A stretch of 64,000 nt of DNA from Bradyrhizobium yuanmingense (GTDB taxonomy: Bacteria > Pseudomonadota > Alphaproteobacteria > Rhizobiales > Xanthobacteraceae). This document shows, one piece after another, positions 17,577 through 26,329 of this stretch (position 1 is the stretch's first letter; every line of letters begins with the position of its first letter). A program made the translations under genes and the position numbers. The stretch lies in assembly GCF_900094575.1 (NCBI RefSeq), contig NZ_FMAE01000003.1:62001-126000 (forward strand), read 5' to 3'. The notes under the pieces were generated by a model. The model was not told the origin of the DNA. It saw only the letters and a program-made list of their open reading frames with translations, and made no database searches.

Positions 17577-18593
17577 ATGACGGCGCAGCGCGACTACGAC
17601 ATCTTCGAGGCTGGCGACGTCACGCTCCAATCCGGGTCCGTGTTTCCCGCGCTGAAGCTCGCCTACAAGACCTACGGCACGCTGAGCCCGGCCAAAGACA
17701 ACGTCATCCTCTATCCGACCTCGTTCAGCGCCCAGCACACCGACATTGAATGGCTGATCGGGCCCGACGGCGTGCTCGATCCCACGCACTACTTCATCAT
17801 CATCCCGAACCTGTTCGGCAACGGCCTGTCGTCGTCGCCCTCGAACACGCCCGCGCCTTTCCCGGAAGTGAGCTATCACGATGCCGTCGCGGTCCAGCAC
17901 CGGCTGCTCACCGAGCGCTTTGGCATCTCGAAGCTTGCGCTGGTCTATGGCTGGTCGATGGGCGGCATGCAGGCCTATCACTGGTCGGCGCTGCATCCGG
18001 ACATGGTCGAGCGCGCCGCGGTCGTCTGCGGCAGCGCCCGCTGCGCACCCTACAACTACGTCTTCCTTGAAAGCGTGAAGGCCGCGCTCACGGCCGATCC
18101 CGCCTTCCGCGATGGTCGTTTCCTCGAAAAACCCGTCGCCGGCTACCGCGCCATGGGACGCGTCTATGCCGGCTGGGCGATGTCGCACGGCTTCTACCGC
18201 GACGAGCTCTGGCGCGAGGCCGGCTTCACTTCACTCGAGGATTATCTCGTCCGCGCCTGGGATGCGACCTTCGCGCGGCGCGATGCCAACGATCTTCTGG
18301 CGCAGATCGGCATCTGGCAGCGTGGCGACATCAGTCGGTGTGGGGCATTCGCCGGCGATCTCGATCGCGCGCTGGCGGCGATCAAGGCCCACATGCTGCT
18401 GATGCCGGGCGCGACTGACCGTTATTTCGACGTGCACGACAACGAGGACGAACTCGGCAAGCTCGTCAACGCGAGATCGGCGGTGCTGCATCCGATCCCG
18501 TCGCTGCATGGCCATCGCTCCGGCAATCCCATCAACAATCCCCGCGACCAGGCCTTCATCAAGGTCGAGATCGCCGAGCTTCTCCGCAAGTAG
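17577..18593 (+). CDS. Alpha/beta-hydrolase of the homoserine O-acetyltransferase (MetX-like) family
   Basis: This 338-aa protein has the MetX-type fold. The nucleophile elbow GWSMGG is near residue 125, preceded by the NLFGNGLSSSPSN oxyanion-loop region. An acid residue lies in GATDRYF and the final His in SLHGHRSGNP. The family includes acyltransferases and plain esterases/hydrolases; the length fits. GGAG at 17564-17567 supports ATG 17577. A fatty acid desaturase starts 15 bp downstream, so the two are one transcription unit. An acyl-chain-related role is more likely than methionine synthesis, but this is inference. Confidence 0.85.
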   Translation: MTAQRDYDIFEAGDVTLQSGSVFPALKLAYKTYGTLSPAKDNVILYPTSFSAQHTDIEWLIGPDGVLDPTHYFIIIPNLFGNGLSSSPSNTPAPFPEVSYHDAVAVQHRLLTERFGISKLALVYGWSMGGMQAYHWSALHPDMVERAAVVCGSARCAPYNYVFLESVKAALTADPAFRDGRFLEKPVAGYRAMGRVYAGWAMSHGFYRDELWREAGFTSLEDYLVRAWDATFARRDANDLLAQIGIWQRGDISRCGAFAGDLDRALAAIKAHMLLMPGATDRYFDVHDNEDELGKLVNARSAVLHPIPSLHGHRSGNPINNPRDQAFIKVEIAELLRK

Positions 18594-18608
18594 GGCACGC
18601 AACCGACC

Positions 18609-19556
18609 ATGAGCGACGCAACCATTCCGGACGCCGGCCATCGCCTGAAGCCCCTGACGCCCACCACGCTGCGCGAATTGTCGGTTCGCTCCAACATCAG
18701 AGGTGCGGTGCAGAGCCTCGGCCATTACAGCGTGATTGTGCTGGTGGGCGTGCTGATCTGGAAGGTTTCGTCGAGCTGGGGCGCGCTCTGGGCGCTGCCG
18801 CTGATGGTGGTGCAGGGCTATGTCGTCGCCTTCCTGTTCATGGCGGTGCACGAGACCGCGCACAAGACGGCATTCAGGAGCCGGGGCCTCAATCTCGGCG
18901 TCGGCTATCTCTCGGCGTTCATCATCGGGCTGCCTTACGAATATTATTGTCTGTTTCACTGGGACCATCATCGCTTCACGCAGGACCCGGAAAGGGATCC
19001 CGAGCTGATCGTTGGCGTGAAGCCGACGTCCGACACCCAGCTTGCGCTCGCCTATAGCGGCCTGCTCCAGGTCGCCGGCCGTCTGCGGCTGATGCTCGGC
19101 CACGCGATCACCGGCAAGGTCGTCGTGCCATGGATTCCCGAGAGCAAGCGCAGCACCATCGTTGCCGAGGCGCGCGCCTATGTCGCGCTCTACGCCCTGC
19201 TGCTCGCGCTGTCGCTGTGGTTCTCTTCAGCGCTGCTGCTCTGGGTCTGGATCGTGCCGCTCGTGATCGGGCAGTTCTTCCTGCGGCCCTATCTCTACGC
19301 CGAGCATACCGGTTGCGACCGCACCCGCAGCGCCTTTCAGAACACCCGCACGACTTACACCGGTGCCATCGTCAAATGGTTCGCGTGGAACATGCCGTAT
19401 CATGTCGAGCACCACGCTTATCCCTCGATCCCCTTTCACGCCCTGCCGAAGCTGAACGCGATCGTCGACGGCGAGATCGTCCATCGCGGCCGCGGCTACA
19501 TCAGAACGACGCGCGAAACCTGGGCCTGGTTTCGCCGGCAGCGGCAGGCCGGCTAG
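18609..19556 (+). CDS. Fatty acid desaturase-family membrane protein
   Basis: This 315-aa membrane diiron protein has all three histidine boxes: HETAHKTAF, HWDHHRFTQ and HVEHHAYP. They are separated by hydrophobic helices (about residues 38-85, 98-115 and 195-220). The family inserts double bonds or hydroxyls into acyl chains or carotenoid-like substrates using O2 and an electron donor. It is the second gene behind the MetX-like hydrolase and its palindromic promoter. A bidirectional-looking hairpin follows. Confidence 0.9.
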   Translation: MSDATIPDAGHRLKPLTPTTLRELSVRSNIRGAVQSLGHYSVIVLVGVLIWKVSSSWGALWALPLMVVQGYVVAFLFMAVHETAHKTAFRSRGLNLGVGYLSAFIIGLPYEYYCLFHWDHHRFTQDPERDPELIVGVKPTSDTQLALAYSGLLQVAGRLRLMLGHAITGKVVVPWIPESKRSTIVAEARAYVALYALLLALSLWFSSALLLWVWIVPLVIGQFFLRPYLYAEHTGCDRTRSAFQNTRTTYTGAIVKWFAWNMPYHVEHHAYPSIPFHALPKLNAIVDGEIVHRGRGYIRTTRETWAWFRRQRQAG

Positions 19557-19568
19557 CTCAACGCAAAA

Positions 19569-19591
19569 CTCCGGCCGCGATGCGACCGGAG
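19569..19591. terminator. Bidirectional hairpin between convergent genes
   Basis: CTCCGG (19569-19574) pairs with CCGGAG (19586-19591), with CGC/GCG pairing inside. It sits between the desaturase stop and the convergent small secreted protein. The minus-strand side runs into TTTTG and the plus side into CTTTGT, so it may serve both genes. Confidence 0.6.
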
Positions 19592-19612
19592 CTTTGTCGT
19601 GATATCGAGATA

Positions 19613-19861
19613 TCAGTAGATCCCGTAGGCGCAGACGTTCACGACGCGCACGCGCAGGCCGTGACGGGTCCGGACCAGGCGCTCCTGATAGCAATTGCTG
19701 ACGCCGGTGTTGAGGTAGATACCGCCAAAGCCCCAGCCGGGACCCCAGTGGTGATGACCATGATGGTGATGGAAGCCGCCGGCCGAGGCCGCGGTGGGGG
19801 CGAGAGCGGCAACGCCGAGCGTGCCGGCGGCGATCAGACCAAGTGCAAGCTTACGAAACAT
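19613..19861 (-). CDS. Small secreted His-rich protein
   Basis: This 82-aa protein has a clear signal peptide (MFRKLALGLIAAG ... TAASA, cleavage near residue 24). A GGFHHHHGHHHWGPGWGFGG cluster follows that could bind metal or act structurally. The short C-terminal region contains two cysteines (NCYQERLV and NVCAYGIY). The start at 19861 is chosen because GGAGA lies six bases upstream; an ATG two codons earlier is too close to it. Similar short His/Gly-rich periplasmic proteins are common in Bradyrhizobiaceae and have no known function. Confidence 0.75.
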   Translation of the reverse strand: MFRKLALGLIAAGTLGVAALAPTAASAGGFHHHHGHHHWGPGWGFGGIYLNTGVSNCYQERLVRTRHGLRVRVVNVCAYGIY

Positions 19862-19998
19862 CTTCATTCTCCATTCGGCGCTAGGGCCATTGTTGCGTCC
19901 CTGCATTTCCGTCGAGACGAGACGCGATCGCGTTCATGGCAAGCGGGAAGAATCGTGTTTCAGGAATGTTTCGTCGGCTGCGGCAGAATGCGCCGCGA

Positions 19999-20979
19999 TC
20001 AGGCTTTCTGCGCCGCGCGATACCGCGCGGCCATCGCCTGCGTCAGCTCGGCCATCTTGTCGCGGAGATCAGCAGGCTCCAGGACTTCGGCTTCCGGGCC
20101 GAGCCGCAGCAGTTCGGCCGCGGCATGCCACGATGTCTTTCCGACCGGCACGCGCGCAATGCGCCAACCGTCTGCATCGGTTGTCTCCTCGAGCTGTGTG
20201 CGTGCCTTGACATAGGGCTGGCTGAGCGCGTCGAGCAGCTTCACGCCGAAAGGCGACAGCCGGACGATCGCAACATTGGGGTGCATCTCGCCTTCGAGCC
20301 GCAGCGTCGCGGCCCGCCAATGGGCGGCGAGGTCGAAGCCGGCGGGACGATCGAAGTGGTCGCCGAGGGCTGTGCAGTCGAGCACGCGTGCGACGCGATA
20401 GGTACGCACGCTGCCATCGACTTGTCCTGCGAGATACCAGCTGCCGCCCTTCAGCACGAGGCCGAGCGGCGCGACGCGGCGCTGCTTCTCGGCGCGCCAG
20501 CTCCGGTACCGGATCCTGATCAGCGTCCCGCGCAGCACGGCGCCGGCGATGGTGCGCAGGTGCTTCGGGTCTTCCGCTTCACCGAACCAGCCGGGCGCGT
20601 CCAAGTGGAAACGCTCCTGCATCCGCCCGGCATCCTCACGCAAATTCGGTGGCAGTGCCGCCATCAGCTTGTTTTGGGCGGCGATCATCGCAGCATCGAG
20701 CCCGAGTGCGGCGGCCGGGCCTGGCAATCCCGCCAGGAACAACGCGCCCGCCTCGCTCTGCGACAGCCCGTTCAGCCGCACGCGATAGCCGTCGAGCAGC
20801 CGATAGCCGCCTTCCGCGCCGCGGTCGGCATAAACGGGAACGCCGGACGCCGCGAGCGCGTCGATGTCCCGATAGATCGTGCGCACCGACACTTCGCAGG
20901 CCTGCGCGAGCTCCGGCGCGGTGACCTGTCCCCTGGCCTGGAGGGTGGTGAGGATCGACAGCATCCGGCTCGCGCGCAT
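19999..20979 (-). CDS. WYL-domain (YafY-type) transcriptional regulator
   Basis: This 326-aa regulator has an N-terminal DeoR-like winged helix (ASRMLSILTTLQARGQVTA, then SVRTIYRDIDALAASGVP). A WYL ligand domain follows (GSWYLAGQVDGSVRTYRVA, about residues 180-200) and a C-terminal WCX-like extension. It is divergent from a GST gene across an 86-bp gap holding a perfect inverted repeat. That gap lies 9 bp before its own start, so autoregulation together with control of the GST is likely. WYL regulators usually sense small ligands or nucleic acids; the signal here is unknown. Confidence 0.9.
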   Translation of the reverse strand: MRASRMLSILTTLQARGQVTAPELAQACEVSVRTIYRDIDALAASGVPVYADRGAEGGYRLLDGYRVRLNGLSQSEAGALFLAGLPGPAAALGLDAAMIAAQNKLMAALPPNLREDAGRMQERFHLDAPGWFGEAEDPKHLRTIAGAVLRGTLIRIRYRSWRAEKQRRVAPLGLVLKGGSWYLAGQVDGSVRTYRVARVLDCTALGDHFDRPAGFDLAAHWRAATLRLEGEMHPNVAIVRLSPFGVKLLDALSQPYVKARTQLEETTDADGWRIARVPVGKTSWHAAAELLRLGPEAEVLEPADLRDKMAELTQAMAARYRAAQKA

Positions 20980-20988
20980 GATCCCTTA

Positions 20989-21021
20989 GACCATACCTGA
21001 CACAAGATGTCAGGTATGGTC
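20989..21021. promoter_or_regulatory. Operator-like inverted repeat between WYL regulator and GST
   Basis: Two perfect 14-bp arms, GACCATACCTGACA (20989-21002) and its complement (21008-21021), surround a 5-nt spacer. The element sits between divergent start codons, 9 bp from the regulator ATG and 44 bp from the GST ATG. It is the obvious binding site for the adjacent WYL regulator. Confidence 0.8.
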
Positions 21022-21065
21022 CGCTACAAGCGGCGCCATCGCCAGCCGGCCAGATGGAGACCGCC

Positions 21066-21710
21066 ATGACCGATCCAAACCGCATCGCGCTGTTCTATTC
21101 GCCGCAGACGCGCGCCACCGGCACGCGCGTGCTGCTCGAGGAGCTGCGAGCCCCTTACGAGCTCCATGTCCTCAACATGAAGGCCGGGGATCAGCGCAAG
21201 CCCGCCTATCTCGCCCTCAACCCGCTCGGCAAGGTGCCGGCGATTCGCCACGGCGAGGCGCTGGTGACCGAGCAGGTCGCAATCACCATCTATCTCGCCG
21301 ACCTGTTCCCGCAAGCGGGGCTGACCCCCGCCCTGAACGATCCGCTGCGCGGGCCTTATCTGCGCTGGATCGCCTATTATGGGTCGTCGTTCGAGCCGGC
21401 CTTGATCGACAAGTTCATGCAGCGAGAGCCGGCGCCGATCACGCAATCGCCCTATGCCGATTACGATACGATGCTGGGTGCGCTCGAGGCCCAGCTGGCG
21501 AACGGGCCCTATCTGCTCGGCGAGCGCATGACGGCGGCCGACGTATTGTGGGGCGTCGCGTTCAGCTGGACCATGATGTTCGGCATCGTGCCGAAGAAGG
21601 ATGTCTTCGTCCGCTATGCGGAGCGCATGACAGCGCGGCCGGCGTTCCAGCGCATCAATGCCGCAGATGCGGAGATGGCGGCGCAGCATGCCGCCGCGGC
21701 GGGTGGATGA
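21066..21710 (+). CDS. Glutathione S-transferase
   Basis: This 214-aa cytosolic GST has an N-terminal thioredoxin-like domain (IALFYSPQTRATGTRVLL, NPLGKVPAI with the cis-Pro, and a TEQVAITIYLADLFP glutathione-contact motif). A helical C-terminal domain follows with GERMTAADVLWG, the N-capping motif. ATG 21066 is supported by GGAGA at 21056-21060; an in-frame ATG at 21054 overlaps that site. It is divergent from the WYL regulator and presumably derepressed by an electrophile. The minus-strand enoyl-CoA hydratase converges on its end, 7 bp away. Confidence 0.92.
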   Translation: MTDPNRIALFYSPQTRATGTRVLLEELRAPYELHVLNMKAGDQRKPAYLALNPLGKVPAIRHGEALVTEQVAITIYLADLFPQAGLTPALNDPLRGPYLRWIAYYGSSFEPALIDKFMQREPAPITQSPYADYDTMLGALEAQLANGPYLLGERMTAADVLWGVAFSWTMMFGIVPKKDVFVRYAERMTARPAFQRINAADAEMAAQHAAAAGG

Positions 21711-21717
21711 GAGGGCG

Positions 21718-22503
21718 TCAAAATCGCGGTGCCCGCTTGTCGGCGAACGCCTTGATGCCTTCCTTGATCTCGTCGCCGCGCATGCTGTCGCGGTGGCGCC
21801 GGTCGGCGGCGCCTTCATCGAGCTCGCCGCGGGCGAACTCGTTGATCGCGCGCTTCATGCCGCGCATCGCTTGGGGGGCGTTGCCGGCGAGGATCGCAGC
21901 GAGCGTGTCGACCTCCTCGTCCAGGAATTCCAGCGGCACCATTGTGGTGAGATAGCCGATGCGCAGCATCTCCGGGGCGTCGATCTTCTGCGCGGTGAGG
22001 AACAGCTTCTTCGCATTGTCGACGCCGAGGCGGGTCACGTAGCGCTTGATGCCGCTCGGGTAGTAATGCAGCCCAAGGCGCGCCGCCGGCATGAACATTT
22101 CCGCGGTATCGACGCCGACGCGGAAATCGCAGGCGAGTGCGAGGTCGGTCGAGCCGCCATAGACGCCGCCATTGAGCCGGCAGATGGTCGGCACGCCGAG
22201 ATCCTCGAGCCGGTTGACGACGGCCTCGAAGGCCGAGCCCGCGCTCTGCTGCTCGCCCGCGCTGACCGCGCGTTCCGCGACCGAATTGAGATCGTAGCCG
22301 GCGGAGAAGGCGCGCCCGGTTCCGGTCAGCACCAGCACGCGAATATCGGGATCGGCCTCGACCCGGTCGAACAGTCTCGTCAGCTCGTCGAGATCCTCCG
22401 CCTGCAGCCGGTTGAGATGTTTCGGCCGGTTGAGGCGGATGGTGGCGCGGGCGCCGATGATTTCGAGCAGGGGGCTAGATGCTGCGTCGGCTGTGTCCGA
22501 CAT
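21718..22503 (-). CDS. Enoyl-CoA hydratase/isomerase (crotonase) family protein
   Basis: This 261-aa protein has the crotonase fold. FSAGYDLNS forms the first oxyanion-hole strand and NGGVYGGSTDLALACDFRV the second. The residue usually Glu at the first catalytic position appears replaced within GGSTDLA, so reaction type is uncertain. The start at 22503 has GGAG six bases upstream; an upstream extension to 22554 lacks support. It acts on acyl-CoA thioesters, but no pathway partner is adjacent. Confidence 0.87.
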   Translation of the reverse strand: MSDTADAASSPLLEIIGARATIRLNRPKHLNRLQAEDLDELTRLFDRVEADPDIRVLVLTGTGRAFSAGYDLNSVAERAVSAGEQQSAGSAFEAVVNRLEDLGVPTICRLNGGVYGGSTDLALACDFRVGVDTAEMFMPAARLGLHYYPSGIKRYVTRLGVDNAKKLFLTAQKIDAPEMLRIGYLTTMVPLEFLDEEVDTLAAILAGNAPQAMRGMKRAINEFARGELDEGAADRRHRDSMRGDEIKEGIKAFADKRAPRF

Positions 22504-22626
22504 TCTCGTCTCCGTTGTCGGCGCCAAAGTGCCCGCCCGGGCGGAGGCCGTCAACGACGGCGCCGGTCGTTTGCCGCGCCGCTGCAGCGGGCCTGCCGTC
22601 CACGCCGCCGTCCCTGGCGGGGTGCC

Positions 22627-22845
22627 TTACCTGAAATGTGGCGGCTCGTCGTAGCCGCGGCGGCTGCTGAAGAACAGCAGCACCATCAGCCCGACGCCGA
22701 CAATGACGGAAAACCCCGCGCCCAGCGCCAGTGCCACATAGCCTTCCGTCGGGATCGGCTCACCTTCGACCGCCATTGCGGAATAGGCGAAGTAGCCGGC
22801 CGCCGCCAGCATTGCCAGAAGGAGGATGATGAGGAGTGCACGCAT
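22627..22845 (-). CDS. Small two-helix membrane protein
   Basis: This 72-aa protein has two hydrophobic segments (ALLIILLLAMLAAAGYFAY, about residues 3-21, and a second at about 40-61). They are separated by the polar loop AVEGEPIPTEG and end in a basic/polar tail (SSRRGYDEPPHF). GGAGAA six bases before the ATG at 22845 supports this start over a longer open frame. It is probably an inner-membrane protein of unknown function. It is single on its strand between the enoyl-CoA hydratase and the TAXI gene. Confidence 0.7.
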   Translation of the reverse strand: MRALLIILLLAMLAAAGYFAYSAMAVEGEPIPTEGYVALALGAGFSVIVGVGLMVLLFFSSRRGYDEPPHFR

Positions 22846-23136
22846 GCCGCGTTCTCCGGTTGCAACCGTAAACCAACGGTTGCGGGTGGGAAGGGTTCCA
22901 GACGACCGGCAGCGATCGGTCGGGAGCATAGCCTCACTCTCGTCTCGGACGCAGCGCAGCACCACAAGCGCGTTTACGCGCGTCTTCGACGCGCTGTGAT
23001 GATGCGCTGCAGAGCCGGGGCCCATCGAGCAGCGGAAACTGCGGCTTCTGAGTCCCGGCTCAGCGCCGCAACGCCTTCGGCATTGCGGCATGTCCGGGAC
23101 ACGAGCGTGGTGGGTGGGTTGCTCAATCCGGCGGGG

Positions 23137-24582
23137 TCAGGCGCTCTGGGCGGTCTTCACCACCACGACATTGCTATCGTCCGACGGAGCCGGGCCGGCA
23201 TCGCGTACCGTCTTGTCGGCTTCGCCGGCATGACGTTTCAGATAGTCGCGGCGCATGCCGATCTCGTCACGGACGAATTCGTAGCCGAGCTTGAAGGTGT
23301 CGAGGCCGTCGGTACTGATCGTGCCGTCCCTGAGGCCGATGACGGCACCGCGCAAGATGGTCTCGAGCTCATCCTGGAGACATTCGAGCTGATCCAGCGA
23401 ATGGGCGTGCTCGATCCGCTCGCCGATGTCGAGGATGGCGGTCGAGAGCTCGCTGGCCTTCTCCGGCGCGATGCGGGTGATCTTGGCGTAGATCGCGGCG
23501 AAGATCGAGCCGATGACGCTGAGCGCTGCGACGCCCAGATACATCAGGTCGCTGTACTTATCCACGAACGACTTGGTGTCGTCGTTGATGTAGTCGGCGG
23601 CGCCCCGATGCGCGATCACGAAGGCGTCCTTCTCCACCGAGGCCGGCTCGATCCTGGTGGCAAAGCCGTTGTCGAGCCCGAGCGCCGACTTGTTCTCGTA
23701 GACGATGCGGGCGAGCTCGCCGGCCGTGCTTGGGGACATCCGGGATTGCGCGACCAGCAGCCATTCGAGACCGATCGTGTCGAGATCGTCGTCGGGAATC
23801 TGCGGGGATGTCGACACCGAGCCAGCTGTCACGGTCTCGTCGGAAATGCCGGGAAATTTGCGCGCCAGCGTCTTGGCTTCTTCGATGGTGTTCAGTGTGA
23901 AGCCGCCGCGCTTGGCGGCTTGCTCATAGGATTTGTCCCGGACCGCCTTCGAGGCGTGGACGATCGCGATCACCGCGCTGAAGCCGTTTGCCGGGGCGAA
24001 CAGCTTGTCGAGCGTCGCGCCCTGCGGCGCCATCTGGATCTTCGCAGCCTCAGGGCCATCGGGGACGTCGAGGATGCTGCGGACGAAGGCGAGCGAGGAT
24101 TCGTTCTCGGCGACGACCGCGACCTTCTTCTTCTTCAATTCGGCCAACGACTTGATCTTCTTGTTGCCGGGACCGAGCAGGAGCACGAGATCGTGCTCGA
24201 GGATCGCGAGCGTGCGCGCCCGCAGCGGCACCTTGGCGTCGGTGCGCAGCACGGCGAGGTCGGCCTGCCTGCGGTCGAACTGTGCGAGCGCCTTGGCATT
24301 GTCGGCGTTGTTGACGATGTTGATCCGCAAGCGCGATGCGTTGTTCTTCAGGAGGGCGGCGAGCTTGGCCGCGAACAGCGCCTCATCGCTGTTGGGGCCG
24401 CCGACGGCAAAGGTCAGCGTCTCCGAATTGTGCACCAGCGTGCGGCCGGCCCAGACGGTGGCGAACGACAGCAGCAGGGTCAGCACGACGTAGAGGAGAA
24501 CCTGCTGCTGGTTGGTCTTGATCACCTTGGGGCGCCGGGGCGGCGGCATGGTCGGCGATGCGATGGGGCCTTCGGTACTCAT
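23137..24582 (-). CDS. Membrane-anchored TAXI-family TRAP-type solute-binding protein
   Basis: This 481-aa protein has an N-terminal transmembrane anchor (VLLYVVLTLLLSFATVWAG, about 28-46). A periplasmic binding domain of the TAXI family follows (FAVGGPNSDEALFAAKLA, then ADLAVLRTD and NGFSAVIAIV). A second membrane helix lies near residues 345-367, with a cytosolic helical tail of about 110 residues. Classical TAXI proteins are soluble and encoded beside TRAP membrane subunits; neither holds here. It may instead act as a sensor or tethered receptor. The tail resembles no domain I recognise. It is monocistronic. Confidence 0.82.
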   Translation of the reverse strand: MSTEGPIASPTMPPPRRPKVIKTNQQQVLLYVVLTLLLSFATVWAGRTLVHNSETLTFAVGGPNSDEALFAAKLAALLKNNASRLRINIVNNADNAKALAQFDRRQADLAVLRTDAKVPLRARTLAILEHDLVLLLGPGNKKIKSLAELKKKKVAVVAENESSLAFVRSILDVPDGPEAAKIQMAPQGATLDKLFAPANGFSAVIAIVHASKAVRDKSYEQAAKRGGFTLNTIEEAKTLARKFPGISDETVTAGSVSTSPQIPDDDLDTIGLEWLLVAQSRMSPSTAGELARIVYENKSALGLDNGFATRIEPASVEKDAFVIAHRGAADYINDDTKSFVDKYSDLMYLGVAALSVIGSIFAAIYAKITRIAPEKASELSTAILDIGERIEHAHSLDQLECLQDELETILRGAVIGLRDGTISTDGLDTFKLGYEFVRDEIGMRRDYLKRHAGEADKTVRDAGPAPSDDSNVVVVKTAQSA

Positions 24583-24946
24583 GGCGGCACTCTGGCCTTA
24601 TCGTTTGGCTGGCGGCGGCGCGTGGCTTGGAAGCGCGGCGGGCCCGGTAATTCGTAAACGCCTGAAAAAAGAACGATATTCCCGATCGCCGATGATAGCG
24701 CGAAGGCAGCGGAATGCAAATTTCGAGCCGGAGGTAACCTTAGTCGATATGTCCGCGGCGATTGGCCATCCTATCACCGGTTAGCCACACTTGGCGATTT
24801 TCCGGTTCCACCCGGCTGCATTCCGCCGCGGGAGATGTCATAAATTGCGCGTCCCGGCGATTTGACCGGTCCAAGAAGAAGTTGCGCTGAACGCTCCAAT
24901 TCTTCTCGTCACGTCAATGAGGGCGTCAGCTTTGTCGTTTCCACCC
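24583..24946. other. Divergent intergenic region
   Basis: It separates the minus-strand TAXI gene from the plus-strand DUF3307-like gene and must carry both promoters. No gene, inverted repeat or convincing promoter box was recognised. Confidence 0.4.
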
Positions 24947-25333
24947 ATGTCATCGGCGATTCCGGTTGAAGCGCTCATTGGCTGGATGTTGCTGCTCACC
25001 TTCAAGCACGTCATCGCCGATTTCGTTCTTCAAACCGCCTGGATGGCGCACGGCAAGGATCAGAAGCATGGCTGGGCCCTGCCGCTCCTGGTGCACTGCC
25101 TGGTCCACCTTGCCGTCGCGCTGCCGCTGATCGTGATCGTGGCGCCGCGATTCTGGTTCGTGGCCTTCTTCGACTTCCTGATCCACATCACGATCGACCG
25201 CGCCAAGGGATACGTCTCCGCCAATTTCGGCGTCGACCTCGCCCATCCCTGGTTCTGGACCCTGATCGGCGTCGACCAGGCGCTGCACCACCTGACCGGC
25301 TTCGGCCTCGCGATCTTCATGGCGGCGAACTGA
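24947..25333 (+). CDS. DUF3307-like small membrane protein
   Basis: This 128-aa integral membrane protein has about four hydrophobic helices. It shows the DUF3307-type pattern FKHVIADFVLQTAWMA at the first helix, LVHCLVHLAVALPL in the second, DFLIHITIDRAKG in the third, and DQALHHLT near the end. The conserved His/Asp residues in membrane helices suggest metal or lipid chemistry, but the family has no assigned activity. The start could also be ATG 24917, adding ten residues; neither has a good ribosome site. Confidence 0.78.
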   Translation: MSSAIPVEALIGWMLLLTFKHVIADFVLQTAWMAHGKDQKHGWALPLLVHCLVHLAVALPLIVIVAPRFWFVAFFDFLIHITIDRAKGYVSANFGVDLAHPWFWTLIGVDQALHHLTGFGLAIFMAAN

Positions 25334-25387
25334 AGGTCGCCTTTGGGCCTTTCGGGGAGAGGCAATCGCCATCAGCACGAGGGATCA

Positions 25388-25469
25388 TCATGCCCGGGCT
25401 TGTCCCGGGCCTCCACGTTCTTCGTGCCTCCTGGCTTTCCGTGAAGGGTCGGGACAAGCCCGGCCATGA
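25388..25469. repeat. Intergenic palindromic repeat
   Basis: Arms at 25388-25406 and 25451-25469 are inverted copies with one mismatch (core CCCGGGCTTGTCCC), and the first arm also folds on itself. It belongs to the set of similar intergenic hairpin elements in this window. Confidence 0.75.
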
Positions 25470-25614
25470 CGCCGCGGAAGACTTTGAAAACCCCACCAAG
25501 GCGTCCCACCGATTCGCGGCCGACGCGCAACCACCCCGGGTGACTACCGGGCAGCGTGGTTAACCTTACGTTAGAGAATTGCGCTGCATCTTCCTTACAC
25601 GAGGGAGAACTGCA

Positions 25615-26013
25615 ATGTTTTCAAGCCGCGACGCCTTTGAAAGCGATTTCTGCCCGGTCCGCGACGAGCTCCTTGGCGAGATGTATCGCGCCAGCGAGAG
25701 TGGCCTGCCGAGGCTGGTTGAGAGTGTTTCCCCTGACGTGCGCGCCAGGCTGGCGCTGTTCTGCTACCGCCGTAGCCATTTGCACTCGCTGGCGGTCGCG
25801 ATCGCAGCGAGCTGCAGCGAGCGCGACCTGATCGAGAATGGCGGCCGCGTCGGCTCGACGCTCTTCGCGCTGTCGCGCGAAGGCACCGCGAAAGCTTCGA
25901 CGTCGCTGACGGGTGGGCGCAAGCCGATCACGCTGTCGACCAAGCCGCTCTCGGTGCTCGCACCGCTCGATGACGAGCTCGACGACGAGATCGGCGAAGC
26001 CGTCCCCGCCTAA
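25615..26013 (+). CDS. Conserved hypothetical protein, 132 aa
   Basis: This is an unrecognised cytosolic protein. The N-terminal half is helical (DELLGEMYRASESGLPRLVE and ARLALFCYRRSHLHSLAVAI) and the C-terminal part is Ser/Thr/Pro-rich with a final acidic stretch (DDELDDEIGEAVPA). GAGGGAGA at 25601-25608 strongly supports ATG 25615. The stop overlaps the convergent YkgJ-like gene by four bases. Homologues in related rhizobia would be expected given core-like composition, but I cannot assign a function. Confidence 0.72.
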   Translation: MFSSRDAFESDFCPVRDELLGEMYRASESGLPRLVESVSPDVRARLALFCYRRSHLHSLAVAIAASCSERDLIENGGRVGSTLFALSREGTAKASTSLTGGRKPITLSTKPLSVLAPLDDELDDEIGEAVPA

Positions 26014-26324
26014 GCGGCCTCGATAACGGGCAGGCCGAACTTCCGCCGCGCCATCGCGCATTCGGCGTCACCAGGCATGCAGGTGCGGCACACCTCCGGC
26101 CGCACGTCATAGATGCCGCAGGCCGTCATCCTTCCGATCTCGCCTTGCAATGCCGCGCAGCGATCGCCCTCGCAGCGCATGCCCGATTGCCGGTCGTTGA
26201 CGAGCGCCTCCGGGATCAGCGCAAGCTCCTCGTCGCTCTCGATCGAGAAGCGCGGCCAGTTCTGCGAATAGCCGCAGCAGGCGCCGCAGCCCTGGCAACA
26301 GCTCGACAGCTCGGTCTCGTCCAT
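26010..26324 (-). CDS. YkgJ-family cysteine-cluster protein
   Basis: This 104-aa protein is dense in cysteines: CCQGCGACCGYSQNWPRF at the start, then CEGDRC and TACGIYDVRPEVCRTC. This is the Zn/Fe-binding cluster of the YkgJ/UPF0153 family. The role is unknown, with metal-cluster handling often suggested. The start at 26324 lies five bases after the WYL regulator's stop, so the two are co-transcribed. It converges with the preceding hypothetical gene, overlapping by 4 bp. Confidence 0.85.
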   Translation of the reverse strand: MDETELSSCCQGCGACCGYSQNWPRFSIESDEELALIPEALVNDRQSGMRCEGDRCAALQGEIGRMTACGIYDVRPEVCRTCMPGDAECAMARRKFGLPVIEAA

Positions 26325-26329
26325 CGTTC

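Noticed and set aside
21658..24657. A 999-codon plus-strand open frame
   Set aside because: It runs antisense through the enoyl-CoA hydratase, small membrane and TAXI genes and shows no family motif. Long antisense frames are expected in high-GC DNA.
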